A DNA stretch of 64,000 nucleotides from Rhodoluna sp. (lineage in GTDB: Bacteria > Actinomycetota > Actinomycetes > Actinomycetales > Microbacteriaceae): positions 1 through 64,000 of the forward strand of contig NZ_JAHEDV010000033.1 in the NCBI RefSeq assembly GCF_024641065.1. Direction: 5' to 3'. The position numbers and the translations under genes are program-made. Under the pieces are notes generated by a model that did no database searches, was not told the DNA's origin, and worked only from the letters and a program-made list of their open reading frames with translations. Below are positions 1-8,473 of the stretch, in pieces. Each line of letters starts with the position of its first letter. Within the stretch, counting starts at the first letter, position 1.

Positions 1-47
1 ACGAAAACCGACAGGGCTAGACCCGCGATTGCATATACGTAGTTCAT
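1..47 (-). CDS. Partial membrane-protein gene, 5' end only
   Basis: An ATG at 47 reading leftwards opens a frame that leaves the window after 15 codons, beginning MNYVYAIAGLALSVF. It has an AAGGAA ribosome-binding site about 5 nt upstream. The visible residues are hydrophobic and look like the start of a membrane segment or signal anchor. Nothing further can be said about the product. The gene is divergent from the HicB-like gene at 166, with about 118 bp between the start codons. Confidence 0.5.
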   Translation of the reverse strand, partial: MNYVYAIAGLALSVF

Positions 48-99
48 GTGAGTTCCTTTTGTAGTCTTGATTTGTCGGTGAATCCGACTTACAGTTATT

Positions 100-118
100 A
101 GTAAAGCACGGGTTTACT
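100..118. promoter_or_regulatory. Inverted repeat upstream of HicB-like gene
   Basis: AGTAAA-N7-TTTACT is a perfect 6-bp inverted repeat, 48 bp before the start of the HicB-like gene and between two divergent genes. It could be an operator for the helix-turn-helix protein encoded next to it. That assignment is inference; no -35/-10 pair was clear here. Confidence 0.35.
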
Positions 119-165
119 TATTTAGTCAAGTAGCCCTAGACAAAATTTGGAAGTAGGTGGTCTGC

Positions 166-561
166 ATGGAGGTCAAAGCCTTGTGTGAGCGTCAAGAAGA
201 CGGATGGCTAATTGCCGTTCCGGAGCTTGGCAACTTCAAGACCACCGCCAAGCGCCTAGACAAAGCAACCGAGCAGATCAAACTGATGGCTGCTGAGGTT
301 ACCGGCGAAGAGAAGTGCGACATCGTGGTTAAGGTCGAGGCTGTCATGCCTGGCATCATCTGCGACATTGAAGCCGCTCAAGAAAAAATGCGCACTGCCA
401 CTCGCCTGCAAGAAGAAGCTTCTAATGAGATTCGTGATGTTGTGAGTCGCATGCGCGACCGCGGCCTAACCATGCGTGATATTGCGGTTCTACTGGGTGT
501 TACTCCGCAGCGCGTGGCCCAATTGGCTCCTTGCACCGAGACTTCTAGCGAAGCCTGCTAA
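166..561 (+). CDS. HicB-like protein with C-terminal helix-turn-helix, orphan
   Basis: This 131-residue protein begins MEVKALCERQEDGWLIAVPE, the usual HicB-like partial RNase H fold start in which an aromatic-rich strand follows an acidic turn. A helical middle follows. The C-terminus (about residues 90-120: GLTMRDIAVLLGVTPQRVAQL) looks like a helix-turn-helix for DNA binding. In two-gene HicAB systems HicB is the antitoxin and regulator, but no HicA-sized partner lies on either side: a TRIC channel gene is convergent downstream and a membrane gene is divergent upstream. A free-standing regulator is more likely. The ATG at 166 is preferred over a GTG at 157 because AGGTGG sits 5 nt before it. 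Confidence 0.7.
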   Translation: MEVKALCERQEDGWLIAVPELGNFKTTAKRLDKATEQIKLMAAEVTGEEKCDIVVKVEAVMPGIICDIEAAQEKMRTATRLQEEASNEIRDVVSRMRDRGLTMRDIAVLLGVTPQRVAQLAPCTETSSEAC

Positions 562-565
562 AAAA

Positions 566-1216
566 CTAAACTCGCCAGGTTGGCAGACGCCAGCTAAATA
601 CGATTGCCGAAATTCTTAGGGCGATCATGATGAAAGCGCCAACGCTTACCGCCCAAATTGCCGGCCATCCGAGTGCATTCATGAGAACAATTAGCCAACC
701 ACCGGCGAATGCGATGACCGCATAGGGCTGGTGATCGTTGAACGCACGTGGAATTTGATTGACCACTACATCTCGCAGAACTCCACCGAATACCGGGGTA
801 ATGACACCCATAACGACGGCAATGATTGCCGGCATGCCCGCGGTGATTGCAATCTGAGTGCCGCTGGCGGCAAAGATGCCAAGACCTAGTGCATCAGGCC
901 ACTGCATAGAACGCTCGGTTGGCTCAAGGTGTCGGGCTCTCATGAACAAAAGCGCGAGTGCACACATGATGAGAATGACCCAGATCCACTCTTGGTGTTC
1001 AACCCAGAAGAACGGTCGACGGTCGAGCAAGATGTCCCGCAAGGTTCCACCGCCGAATGAAGCAAGGCCGGTAACGATAGCCATTCCAACTAGGTCAAGT
1101 TTTTTGCGAGCAGCCTCGATTAGGCCAGACAGTGCGAATGCCAAAATGCCGACAATTTCGAAGATTTGCAGACCATAGGTCACAAACCATTCGGCGGCGT
1201 TCTGGGATGAGTTCAT
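566..1216 (-). CDS. TRIC-type cation channel family protein (YadS/YicG, UPF0126)
   Basis: This 216-residue polytopic membrane protein has about seven hydrophobic segments. Two related halves carry the family pattern: GLIEAARKKLDLVGM and FGGGTLRDILLDRRPFFWV in the first half, and VFGGVLRDVVVNQIPRAF in the second. Family members are trimeric intracellular cation (TRIC) channel homologues, thought to conduct monovalent cations; some bacterial ones have been annotated as possible glycine transporters. Length and repeat structure are normal for the family. The gene converges on the HicB-like gene, with 4 bp between the stop codons, and has no obvious partner. The substrate cannot be read from the sequence. 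Confidence 0.88.
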   Translation of the reverse strand: MNSSQNAAEWFVTYGLQIFEIVGILAFALSGLIEAARKKLDLVGMAIVTGLASFGGGTLRDILLDRRPFFWVEHQEWIWVILIMCALALLFMRARHLEPTERSMQWPDALGLGIFAASGTQIAITAGMPAIIAVVMGVITPVFGGVLRDVVVNQIPRAFNDHQPYAVIAFAGGWLIVLMNALGWPAIWAVSVGAFIMIALRISAIVFSWRLPTWRV

Positions 1217-1276
1217 ATACCAATGTTAAAGCAAAAGGTGACTCTCACCCTTTCGAGCGAGAGCCACCCTCTCTAA

Positions 1277-1510
1277 CTACTGCAATGTCGTGATTGCCAG
1301 CGCAAAGAAAAAAGCTCCGATGCCTAGCAAAGCGAACCCAATGCCAAGACCGACCGGCGAGCCAAAGCCATGCCAGCGCTCTTGATAGTCGAAGCTTTTG
1401 CGTCGCATCTTGTCGAGCAGAGGCCTAACCTCTGCATACTCTTCAAGCTGACGCTTTGACTCTTCGTGCTTTAGTTTTTGTTTGGTGATTTTGTCGTTCA
1501 TTTTCTTCAT
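1277..1510 (-). CDS. Small hypothetical membrane protein
   Basis: This 77-residue protein has a highly charged, Lys/Glu-rich N-terminal half that probably forms a helix or coiled coil. One hydrophobic segment (about residues 51-75, rich in Gly, Phe and Ala) ends the protein. The start could be the ATG at 1510 or the in-frame ATG at 1501. I do not recognise a family. It lies between the TRIC gene and the tmRNA terminator, on the same strand as both. A single-span membrane protein with a cytoplasmic charged domain is the simplest reading. Confidence 0.6.
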   Translation of the reverse strand: MKKMNDKITKQKLKHEESKRQLEEYAEVRPLLDKMRRKSFDYQERWHGFGSPVGLGIGFALLGIGAFFFALAITTLQ

Positions 1511-1603
1511 TTCTCTAATTTGAATAGTGGAATGAAGCTAAAAAATAATTATTAACAACAATGCTTCGAGACAAGGTTACCTGAGGCGATTACTGAATTT
1601 AAC

Positions 1604-1628
1604 GCAAAAACCCACCATTTCTGGTGGG
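1604..1628 (-). terminator. Rho-independent terminator of ssrA
   Basis: On the minus strand CCCACCA-N4-TGGTGGG is followed by TTTTTGCG, about 40 nt past the tmRNA 3' end. The stem and U-tract fit an intrinsic terminator for the tmRNA transcript. Confidence 0.8.
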
Positions 1629-1666
1629 CCTTAGCGTATGGGATGACTCGTAGACCGAAGTCTGAG

Positions 1667-2032
1667 TGGAGATGGGGGGAATTGAACCCCCGTCCAATAC
1701 AGAGTTTCTGACTCTTCTACGGGTGTAGCTTCAATAAGGTTCTACTCGGCCCCGGCACTAGCTTGAAGCGACATATCCGACGGGCCCAGCCAAAGTGAAA
1801 GTCCCGAGCAGCCCTTCGACACAACTACTCAGCAAGATCTCTAAATGACGCTAGGGTTCAGAACGAAATCAAATCTGATCTAACGGACTTCGGGGCTAAC
1901 TTAAGCAGCTAGGGCGAAGTCGGTGCGTGATGATTTAGCACCTATAGTTTGCAGCGGACATTAACGAGTTGACGCTACATTCTCGACCCGCTTCTTCCAG
2001 TTACACATGCACTGTCGAAACCGATCATCCCC
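1667..2032 (-). ncRNA. ssrA: Transfer-messenger RNA (tmRNA)
   Basis: The 5' end on the minus strand starts GGGGATGATCGGTTTCGACA, the conserved start of bacterial one-piece tmRNA. The 3' part has the T-loop GGTTCAATTCC and an acceptor strand CATCTCC that pairs with GGGGATG (with one G-U pair); the discriminator is A. The terminal CCA is not encoded (CTC follows), so it must be added. The tag reading frame runs from 1939 to 1901 and encodes AKSSRTDFALAA followed by TAA, ending in the usual ALAA degron. The RNA rescues ribosomes stalled on broken mRNAs together with SmpB, whose gene lies about 110 bp upstream on the same strand. Confidence 0.96.
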
Positions 2033-2144
2033 ATATTTAGTTACCATCAACCCGCAGGCCAAAACCTCTGGCTTTCGTGGTTGTTAAAAGGATAAGCCCC
2101 AGCACCCACATTAAGTAGGCCTGAGGCTGAGAGATGACTGTGAA

Positions 2145-2618
2145 TTACCAGTCTTTGCCCTTAGTCGACATCGCTCGCGATGCCTCAAGTGTGTCTTGGC
2201 GCTCTTTCAAAGTCTGACGCTTGTCATATTCGCGCTTGCCCTTAGCCAGAGCGATCTCAACCTTGGCTCGGCCATCCTTGAAATAAATAGAAAGCGGAAC
2301 GAGCGTGTAGCCAGACTCTTTGATTTTGCCCATGAGTTTATAAATCTCGTGGCCGTGAAGCAAAAGTTTGCGACGGCGTCTTGAAGGGCCGTTGTTCCAG
2401 GTGGCCTGAGTGTATTCAGGAATATGGACGTTCTCTAGCCAAACCTCGCCGCCCTCGATAGTTGCATAACCATCAACCAGCGATGCGCGGCCAGCTCGAA
2501 GCGATTTCACTTCAGGGCCGGTTAGAGACATTCCAGCCTCATACACATCAATAATCAGGTAGTCGTGACGAGCCTTGCGGTTACTCGCAACAACTTTTTG
2601 ACCACGTTCTCTAGGCAT
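2145..2618 (-). CDS. smpB: SsrA-binding protein SmpB
   Basis: SmpB is the obligate tmRNA partner that places tmRNA in the A site of stalled ribosomes. The 157-residue product has the standard core: [14 protein letters not shown], then [20 protein letters not shown], then [14 protein letters not shown]. It has the basic, flexible C-terminal tail ([15 protein letters not shown]) that enters the mRNA channel. The ATG at 2618 (MPRERGQK) is preferred because the longer frame to 2693 would run into ftsX and adds residues not seen in the family. It follows ftsX by 7 nt and precedes ssrA, the classic actinobacterial order. Confidence 0.97.
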   Translation of the reverse strand: MPRERGQKVVASNRKARHDYLIIDVYEAGMSLTGPEVKSLRAGRASLVDGYATIEGGEVWLENVHIPEYTQATWNNGPSRRRRKLLLHGHEIYKLMGKIKESGYTLVPLSIYFKDGRAKVEIALAKGKREYDKRQTLKERQDTLEASRAMSTKGKDW

Positions 2619-2625
2619 AAGGTTT

Positions 2626-3534
2626 CTATATTCGCAGGTATCTGCGAATCGCGAGACCAGATGCTGCAGCTGAAAGCAAGATTGCGGCACCAATCAGAAT
2701 TGGAACAACTAGCAAACCATCAGCAAGCCCTACAAAACTGGTGAACGGCAAACTCTGAGCCAGGTACCCCTGAACAAAGAACTGAACAATCGCCAACACG
2801 GCACCGCCGGCCAAGATAGAGCCGATAGTTGCAGCAACAACACCTTCAAGGATGAACGGCAACTGGATGTAGAAGTTGCTGGCACCAACAAGTCGCATAA
2901 TTCCGAGTTCGCGACGGCGGCTAAATGCGCTTAGGCGAATTGTGGTTGAGATGAGCAGAGCCGCTGAGAAAAGCATCAAAACTGCGATGCCGATTGCAGC
3001 AAGCGAAGCGGCATTCAAGATGCTGAATATTTGATCAAGATAACTGCGCTGGTCGCGAACCTCTTCAACACCCGCGACTCCGGTAAAGCTCTCGGTGATG
3101 ATTTTGCTGTCACGAGCGTCGTTTAGTTTGACCCAAAAGGTCTCATTCAGCTGGTTTTTAGTCACATACTTGGCAACCGCGTTGTCTTTGAATTGCTCTT
3201 GGAAGGTCGCGTATGCCTGTTCGTGGTTTTCGAAGTAGAACTTCTCGACGTAGGCGCTCAAAGTATCTGACTGTAGTTTTGCCTCAACGGCAGCCTTGAG
3301 GTCATCCGAGGCCTCACCCTGTGGGCACGCATCAGCTGGCGATACATCGCTGCACATATAAATTGCAACCTGGGCTCGGTCATACCAATAAGTCTTCATC
3401 TGGCCAATTTGCATCTGCAGAAGAGATGCTGCACCCACGAATGTGAGTGAAATAAAAGTCACCAAAACCACAGAAATGACCATAGAAACATTGCGAAAAA
3501 TACCCTGACGAATCTCGCTGATTATGTACTTCAT
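2626..3534 (-). CDS. ftsX: Cell division protein FtsX (permease-like ABC subunit)
   Basis: FtsX forms the membrane part of the FtsEX complex, which couples ATP hydrolysis to activation of peptidoglycan hydrolases at the division site. The 302-residue product has an N-terminal transmembrane helix (about 20-43). An extracellular domain of about 130 residues follows, containing three Cys (CSD, ACP), and three further helices lie in the C-terminal half (about 180-295), which is the FtsX/MacB-like permease fold. The start ATG overlaps the ftsE stop by 1 nt (TAATG), so the two are translationally coupled. Confidence 0.96.
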   Translation of the reverse strand: MKYIISEIRQGIFRNVSMVISVVLVTFISLTFVGAASLLQMQIGQMKTYWYDRAQVAIYMCSDVSPADACPQGEASDDLKAAVEAKLQSDTLSAYVEKFYFENHEQAYATFQEQFKDNAVAKYVTKNQLNETFWVKLNDARDSKIITESFTGVAGVEEVRDQRSYLDQIFSILNAASLAAIGIAVLMLFSAALLISTTIRLSAFSRRRELGIMRLVGASNFYIQLPFILEGVVAATIGSILAGGAVLAIVQFFVQGYLAQSLPFTSFVGLADGLLVVPILIGAAILLSAAASGLAIRRYLRI

Positions 3535-4211
3535 TAGTAGGTGCCACCAACTTCGTCACGGATAATTTCGCCGTGCTTCAACTCAACAACGCGCTTCTTC
3601 AAACGGTCAACGATTCCGCGGTCGTGGGTTGCCATCACCACTGTTGTGCCATTGAGATTGATGCGCTCAATCAGAGCCATGATGTCTTGTGATGTTGCCG
3701 GGTCGAGGTTTCCGGTTGGCTCATCAGCCAAGAGCAGGGCAGGCTTATTCACAATTGCGCGAGCCAGGGCAACGCGCTGTTGCTCACCACCTGAAAGCTC
3801 GCTCGGCAGGCGATCAGCCTTGCCATCGAGACCAACCAAACGCAAAACATCTGGCACTGCTTCTTGGATGAATCCCTGCGACTTGCCAATAACTTCGAGA
3901 CTGAACGCTACGTTCTGAGCCACAGTCTTGTTTGGTAGCAAACGAAAGTCTTGAAAGACCACTCCGAGACGACGACGAAAATAAGGAATGCGACGACTTG
4001 GAATACCAACCAGATTCTCACCAAGCACGTGAACTGAGCCAGAGGTCGGAACATCTTCGCGGAGCATTAGTCGCATGAGTGAAGACTTACCTGAACCTGA
4101 GGTTCCGACTAGAAAGACAAAATCGCCTTTTTCAATGTCGAGCGAAACTGAGTTCAAAGCTGGCCGTGCCGAACCTTTGTACTGTTTGGTGACGTTTTCG
4201 ATGCGAATCAT
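3534..4211 (-). CDS. ftsE: Cell division ATP-binding protein FtsE
   Basis: FtsE is the cytoplasmic ATPase of FtsEX. The 225-residue protein has Walker [10 protein letters not shown] at about 36-44, the ABC signature LSGGEQQRV, Walker [13 protein letters not shown] and the switch His in ATHD, so all catalytic motifs are intact. Length is typical for FtsE. It is followed by ftsX with a 1-nt overlap and preceded by prfB, 38 bp upstream on the same strand. That conserved neighbourhood separates it from a LolD-type exporter ATPase. Confidence 0.97.
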   Translation of the reverse strand: MIRIENVTKQYKGSARPALNSVSLDIEKGDFVFLVGTSGSGKSSLMRLMLREDVPTSGSVHVLGENLVGIPSRRIPYFRRRLGVVFQDFRLLPNKTVAQNVAFSLEVIGKSQGFIQEAVPDVLRLVGLDGKADRLPSELSGGEQQRVALARAIVNKPALLLADEPTGNLDPATSQDIMALIERINLNGTTVVMATHDRGIVDRLKKRVVELKHGEIIRDEVGGTY

Positions 4212-4249
4212 GATGAGTCCAGCCTAAGTTCAGGCCGAGGGTATGCGAC

Positions 4250-5362
4250 TTAGGCGCTCTGTTGTGTCTGCTTGCGCCAGCGTATTCCGGCAGCGATAAA
4301 TCCATCCAAGTCGCCATCAAAAACGGCACCGGGGTTGTTGACCTCGTGCTCGGTGCGAAGATCTTTGACCATTTGGTAAGGCGCCAAAACATACGAGCGC
4401 ATTTGTTCGCCCCAGCTTGCCTTGACATCGCCGGCGATCTGTTTTTTCTTGGCATCTTCTTCGCGACGACGAATCTCAAGCAAGCGTGACTGCAGAACGC
4501 GCATTGCTGCTGCCTTGTTCTGAATCTGGCTTTTCTCGTTTTGACAGCTCACCACGGTGCCAGTCGGAAGGTGGGTGATGCGAACTGCAGAATCGGTGGT
4601 GTTAACTGATTGACCACCTGGGCCAGAAGACCTGAACACGTCAATGCGAATGTCGTTTTCTGGGATGTCCACTACATCGGTCTGTTCAATAAGCGGAACA
4701 ACTTCAACTGCAGCGAATGAAGTCTGGCGCTTTCCGGCTGCACCGAAAGGGCTCATGCGAACCAAGCGGTGAGTGCCGGCTTCAACCGAGAGGGTGCCAA
4801 AAGCAAATGGGGCATCGATTTCAAAGGTTGCCGACTTGATGCCAGCGCCTTCGGCAAATGATGTGTCGAGTACTTGAAAAGGCATTTTGTGCTTTTCGGC
4901 ATATCGCAGGTACATGCGCATCAACATCTCAGCAAAATCTGTTGCATCATCGCCGCCAGCACCCGAGCGAATGGTTATTACGGCAGATCGCGCGTCGTAT
5001 TCACCATTGAGCAGCGTCTGCACCTCAAGCTCTGAGATCAACACCTGGAGCGAAGCAAGCTCACTTTTGGCTTCGGCCTGTTCTGCGGCATCACCCTCGG
5101 CATTTGCCATTTCGATGAGAACTTCGAGGTCATCCAGGCGAGTCTGAACCGATTCAAGTTTGGTGATCATGGCCTGTTTTTGCGAAAGGTGGCTCGTCAC
5201 TCGCTGGGCGTTCGCAGGGTCATCCCAGATATTCGGGTCAGAGGCCTGTTCTTTGAGTTCTAGAACCTCGGCAGCCAGCTTTGGGGCGTCAACTACTTGG
5301 CTGATATCAGCAAAGGTCGAACGCAGCTCGCGTATTTCTGAAGTGAGGTCTAGTTCTGCCAT
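4250..5362 (-). CDS. prfB: Peptide chain release factor 2
   Basis: RF2 recognises UGA and UAA stop codons and triggers peptide release. The 370-residue product shows the catalytic GGQ loop in [19 protein letters not shown] and the domain 1 coiled coil at the N-terminus. The anticodon-like recognition region lies before the GGQ loop, in a stretch rich in FGAAGKRQ. Unlike E. coli prfB, the frame is uninterrupted from ATG at 5362. There is no in-frame UGA around codon 26 and so no programmed +1 frameshift; many actinobacteria are known to lack it. It heads the prfB-ftsE-ftsX-smpB group. Confidence 0.97.
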   Translation of the reverse strand: MAELDLTSEIRELRSTFADISQVVDAPKLAAEVLELKEQASDPNIWDDPANAQRVTSHLSQKQAMITKLESVQTRLDDLEVLIEMANAEGDAAEQAEAKSELASLQVLISELEVQTLLNGEYDARSAVITIRSGAGGDDATDFAEMLMRMYLRYAEKHKMPFQVLDTSFAEGAGIKSATFEIDAPFAFGTLSVEAGTHRLVRMSPFGAAGKRQTSFAAVEVVPLIEQTDVVDIPENDIRIDVFRSSGPGGQSVNTTDSAVRITHLPTGTVVSCQNEKSQIQNKAAAMRVLQSRLLEIRRREEDAKKKQIAGDVKASWGEQMRSYVLAPYQMVKDLRTEHEVNNPGAVFDGDLDGFIAAGIRWRKQTQQSA

Positions 5363-5398
5363 GTCACCCCTAGTTTAGGCGAGAGGGATAATTGTTAG

Positions 5399-6574
5399 AT
5401 GCCAGGCAAATCTAAGTTCAAAGTCAAAGAACTTGTCATGCCGGTTTACCTACCGGCAGTGCTTTTCTCAATTGGCGAGGCTGGTCTTATTCCGATCATT
5501 CCCGCGAGCGCTGAGCACATGGGTGCCGACCTAGCAACTGCCGGAATCATCGCCGGTTTAGTCATGTTCGGAACGGTCTTGGCCGATTTGCCAGCAGCAA
5601 GATTGGTGAATCGACTCGGCGAGCGCAGGTCGATGATTGCAGCGGCTTTTGTTGCTGCTACTGGCATTTTGTTTTCAGTTTTTGCCACCAACATTTTTAT
5701 GCTCGGGCTGGGAGTTTTCATCATCGGCGGCACGGCATCTGTTTTTGGCCTGGCACGCCACTCCTACATAGCTGAGACGGTTCCCTTTGAGTTTCGCGCT
5801 CGCTCGCTATCGATTCTTGGTGGAATGTTTCGCCTCGGAAGCTTTCTTGGGCCGCTGATTGGTGCGGGCGTGATTGCTTGGTTTGGCATTGAGTCGGTCT
5901 ACTGGATGGCCGTTGTTTTTTGCGGACTGGCCGGAATCACGCTTCTGACAACCAAACCCGAGGCTATGGCCGACACTCCCCCGAACGTTGCCGGTGGAGT
6001 TTGGAAAGTTGCTGTCGCGGAACGCCACAAGCTGCTGACCCTTGGAACAGCCTCCGGAATTTTGGCCCTTGCCAGAACAGCAAGAAATATTGGCCTGCCC
6101 CTGTGGGCTTTATTCATCGGGCTTCCTGTTGAACAAGCGGCACTTTTGATTGGCCTTGCCGGTGCCCTTGACTTTGCCCTCTTCTATGTGGGAGGTAAGG
6201 CAATTGACAAGCGTGGTCGCCGATTCGCCGCGGTGCCGACTCTGGTGGCAATGGGTATCGGGCTGGGTCTAATTGGCTTATCTACCGATGCTTGGTCATT
6301 CTTGGCCGTTGCAATTGTGCTTTCGGTAGCTAACGCTATGGGTGCTGGTTTGGTCATGGTGATTGGTGCCGACCTTGCACCAGCCGGTGCCCGCAATGAG
6401 TTCTTGGCTGCTTACCGAATATTCTTGGATGGCGGAATCGCTGCAGCTGCGCCAATTCTTTCAGTTCTCACTGCAACCATCAGCCTTGCTGCCGGGCTCA
6501 CTACCATTGGTGGGCTTTCTGTGTTCGGCGCTTGGTTGATGTGGCGCTACCTACCGCATCACGGCATCAAGTAA
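5399..6574 (+). CDS. MFS transporter
   Basis: This 391-residue major facilitator has about 12 hydrophobic segments. A conserved loop 2-3 motif, NRLGERRSM, follows DLPAARL, and a central cytoplasmic linker lies near residues 190-210. The second half has a matching KAIDKRGRR loop. The Gly/Ala-rich helices resemble drug or sugar efflux types, but the sequence does not show the substrate. GAGAGGG precedes the ATG at 5399. The gene is divergent from prfB, with only 36 bp between the start codons, and converges on the Tad-like locus. Confidence 0.85.
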   Translation: MPGKSKFKVKELVMPVYLPAVLFSIGEAGLIPIIPASAEHMGADLATAGIIAGLVMFGTVLADLPAARLVNRLGERRSMIAAAFVAATGILFSVFATNIFMLGLGVFIIGGTASVFGLARHSYIAETVPFEFRARSLSILGGMFRLGSFLGPLIGAGVIAWFGIESVYWMAVVFCGLAGITLLTTKPEAMADTPPNVAGGVWKVAVAERHKLLTLGTASGILALARTARNIGLPLWALFIGLPVEQAALLIGLAGALDFALFYVGGKAIDKRGRRFAAVPTLVAMGIGLGLIGLSTDAWSFLAVAIVLSVANAMGAGLVMVIGADLAPAGARNEFLAAYRIFLDGGIAAAAPILSVLTATISLAAGLTTIGGLSVFGAWLMWRYLPHHGIK

Positions 6575-6581
6575 GCGACAA

Positions 6582-6929
6582 CTATTCAGATCTAGCTGCT
6601 CCATTTGCACATACTTTGATGGGGTGAGAAACAAACCAGCCCCCGAGAGCCAAACTAGTGCAAATCGAAACCTGAACCGTTAGCCCATCTTCGGCCTTTT
6701 CTTGGGCTACCTCTAAGCGGTACTTTTCTCCGTTTCGGGCGAGGGCTAAAAACTCGTTGACGGTCATTTGATCTGCAGCGACCGCTAAAGCGGCACCTTC
6801 GGCCAAAGTCGTAAGCCGCTTTTGAACCACAAACATTGAACTTCCGAGAGAAATCGCCAAAATCACCAGTGCTGTGAAGAGGGTGGCCCCCAGAGCTAGC
6901 GGAGTTATTGAGCCCCGTTCAGACCTCAC
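6582..6929 (-). CDS. Rv3654c-type TadE-like pseudopilin
   Basis: The 115-residue protein starts MRSERGSITPLALGATLFTAL. The short basic leader, RGS and one hydrophobic segment (about 9-32) are the TadE/Rv3654c pattern: a type IV pilin-like N-terminus that anchors a small extracytoplasmic domain. Two Cys in the exported part (CTS, KVC) could form a disulphide. It is the last gene of the Tad-like operon and overlaps the preceding gene by 4 nt. Its position matches Rv3654c in Mycobacterium tuberculosis. Its exact role in the machine is not known to me. Confidence 0.8.
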   Translation of the reverse strand: MRSERGSITPLALGATLFTALVILAISLGSSMFVVQKRLTTLAEGAALAVAADQMTVNEFLALARNGEKYRLEVAQEKAEDGLTVQVSICTSLALGGWFVSHPIKVCANGAARSE

Positions 6930-7273
6930 GGATGCACCATGGTCGCGGCCGCCTTCGCTCTTCCTAAGTTAACTTCGAGAGTGACGACACTGGCCGGTTT
7001 TTCGCAATCGGGTTCACAAACTAGATTCAGCGACAAGTTCGATTTCGACTTACTCTCGTCAATGATTTCTCGAGCTGTAGATTCTGGGTCAGTCTGCGAC
7101 AAAAGGTATGACCGAAGCGAGTGCCGAGCGATTGATTCAGCAGTGATTTGATCTTTTTGTATCGCCAAAACATTCAAACCCGCAATCATCACCAAAAGCT
7201 GAAGCGCGAAACCGAAAACTACCAACTCAAGAATTGCCGAACCCGATTCATCTTTGAAGTTCCAAGGCAACAA
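6926..7273 (-). CDS. TadE-like pseudopilin (second)
   Basis: The 115-residue protein begins with a short polar leader, then ESGSAILELVVFGFALQLLVM, a pilin-like hydrophobic helix with a conserved Glu at its start. The exported part has two Cys (LVCEPDCEK) likely to bond. It overlaps the upstream TadE-like gene by 26 nt and the downstream one by 4 nt, so expression is tightly coupled. Minor pseudopilins of this sort are thought to prime or cap the pilus. Three TadE-like genes follow each other here. Confidence 0.75.
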   Translation of the reverse strand: MLPWNFKDESGSAILELVVFGFALQLLVMIAGLNVLAIQKDQITAESIARHSLRSYLLSQTDPESTAREIIDESKSKSNLSLNLVCEPDCEKPASVVTLEVNLGRAKAAATMVHP

Positions 7274-7685
7274 TTGACACCTCCTTGATTTTCAAAGTTT
7301 CAGGTAAAAAGCCCAGACCAGGTATCGATGCCGAGAGCTCAACCGTGGCTATTTTGGGCCGAACCGAACCATCTATAAAACAAGCCTGTTCAACATTCCA
7401 TATTTGCCCGAGCGCCGATTCGGCGAGTTGTTTTGCCCGCAAACAGCCAGATTCGGCATTTTGATCGGCGAGGGCTGAGAATCTAGCGCCTTCAGAGGCA
7501 CTGTCGAGCAAAATCATCTGCGTAAAGTTAGCAAGCAAAACCGTCACCACTGTGATTGTCATCATGAGCAGCATTGGTGCAACCAGAACAAAATCGATCA
7601 CAGCTGAACCACGTTCGCTGCGCCAGAAATCTAAGTTGCGCCCCTGCCGTCTAAAAAGCAACAACCTTATCCATTGCCGAATCAA
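7248..7685 (-). CDS. TadE family pilus assembly protein
   Basis: The product (up to 145 residues) contains RSERGSAVIDFVLVAPMLLMM, the classic TadE motif in which a transmembrane helix follows an acidic residue. An extracytoplasmic domain with two Cys (SGCLR, EQACF) follows. The TTG at 7685 lies 5 nt after AAGG and would overlap the Flp-like pilin gene by 35 nt in another frame. Later TTG codons at 7664 and 7661 are alternatives; no ATG exists before the conserved part. The overlap suggests translational coupling to the pilin gene. Confidence 0.8.
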   Translation of the reverse strand: MIRQWIRLLLFRRQGRNLDFWRSERGSAVIDFVLVAPMLLMMTITVVTVLLANFTQMILLDSASEGARFSALADQNAESGCLRAKQLAESALGQIWNVEQACFIDGSVRPKIATVELSASIPGLGFLPETLKIKEVSIVALELQR

Positions 7686-7812
7686 ATACGCCTTGCAAAG
7701 CTGGCCCGGCCACCGACCACATCAGCACGACCAGCCCAGCCGTCATGAGGGTGATCAAGACCCAACCTGGTACGTCGCCGGTGTCATCACTGAGTAATTT
7801 CCTGGTGTTCAT
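7651..7812 (-). CDS. Short Flp-like pilin component
   Basis: ATG at 7812 (AAAGGAG 5-9 nt upstream) opens a 53-codon frame: a polar start (MNTRKLLSDDTGDVPGW), one hydrophobic segment (about 18-37) and an amphipathic tail ending DSAMDKVVAF. Size, place and fold match the small pilin-like gene of actinobacterial Tad loci (Rv3656c position). It lacks the Glu-Tyr pair of canonical Flp pilins, and a DVPGW stretch occupies that place, so the prepilin peptidase site is uncertain. Its stop lies inside the TadE gene. Confidence 0.75.
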   Translation of the reverse strand: MNTRKLLSDDTGDVPGWVLITLMTAGLVVLMWSVAGPALQGVFDSAMDKVVAF

Positions 7813-7822
7813 TTTTCTCCTT

Positions 7823-8473
7823 TTATAGATAGTTCAGATTCAGCAGTTGCAAACTGGGATAAATGGCAAAGAGCACGGTCACGGGCAAGATTAGAAAAAC
7901 CAATGGAATCAACATGCGAGTCTCATTGCGGCCCGCTCGCTGAAGTAATGCATTCTGAAGTTCGTCTCTGGCACTCTTCGCCTGTTCACCCAGCATCTGG
8001 GCCAACGGTGAACCTCTATTTATGGCAAGCGCAATTTTGTGAGTGAACTCTTCTACCTGCCGAACCGGCAGTCGTTTAGCGAGTGATTCAAGTTCTGATT
8101 CAAAATCGCCACCAAGATTCAAAGCTTGAAGAAACCTGGCAAGCTCGTGACTCACCTGACCTGAGGCCCTCGAAACTAAAAGTTCAATTGCACTTAGCAG
8201 ACTCATTCCCGAGCTGGTCGCCACCCAAAGAAAATCAATGACATCTGGCATTTCACTTTGAATTTGCGATTTGCGCCTAGAACTAAGTGTTTGAGTTCTG
8301 AGAACTGCCGAGAAGGACTTTCGAAGGTTTCGAAATCTGAATTCTTGCAGCTGCGGGCTGAGAGAAAGATCAGGTGAGATTCTCGAAATCAGCGAATTGC
8401 TAGCAGTTAGGCTCATCGCTCGCAGAACAAGAGCAATCGCACCAGCACCAATCAGGAAAGCCACGGCGATCAT
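7823..8473 (-). CDS. TadC-like type II secretion F-family protein
   Basis: This 216-residue protein has an N-terminal hydrophobic segment and a soluble T2SSF domain (about 90-180: SGMSLLSAIELLV..., then INRGSPLAQMLGEQA). Two hydrophobic stretches near 195-212 end it. Such proteins form the inner-membrane platform of Tad pili together with TadB. It overlaps tadB by 4 nt. It is shorter than proteobacterial TadC but of normal actinobacterial size (Rv3657c position). Confidence 0.85.
   Translation of the reverse strand: MIAVAFLIGAGAIALVLRAMSLTASNSLISRISPDLSLSPQLQEFRFRNLRKSFSAVLRTQTLSSRRKSQIQSEMPDVIDFLWVATSSGMSLLSAIELLVSRASGQVSHELARFLQALNLGGDFESELESLAKRLPVRQVEEFTHKIALAINRGSPLAQMLGEQAKSARDELQNALLQRAGRNETRMLIPLVFLILPVTVLFAIYPSLQLLNLNYL

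Noticed and set aside
858-1178. Open frames antisense to the TRIC gene and many similar frames opposite ychF, prfB, kgd and iol genes
   Set aside because: They lie wholly inside well-supported genes, lack ribosome-binding sites and show compositions expected of shadows.
4250-5362. Programmed frameshift in prfB
   Set aside because: The frame is continuous, with no in-frame UGA near codon 26 and no CUU-UGA slip site.
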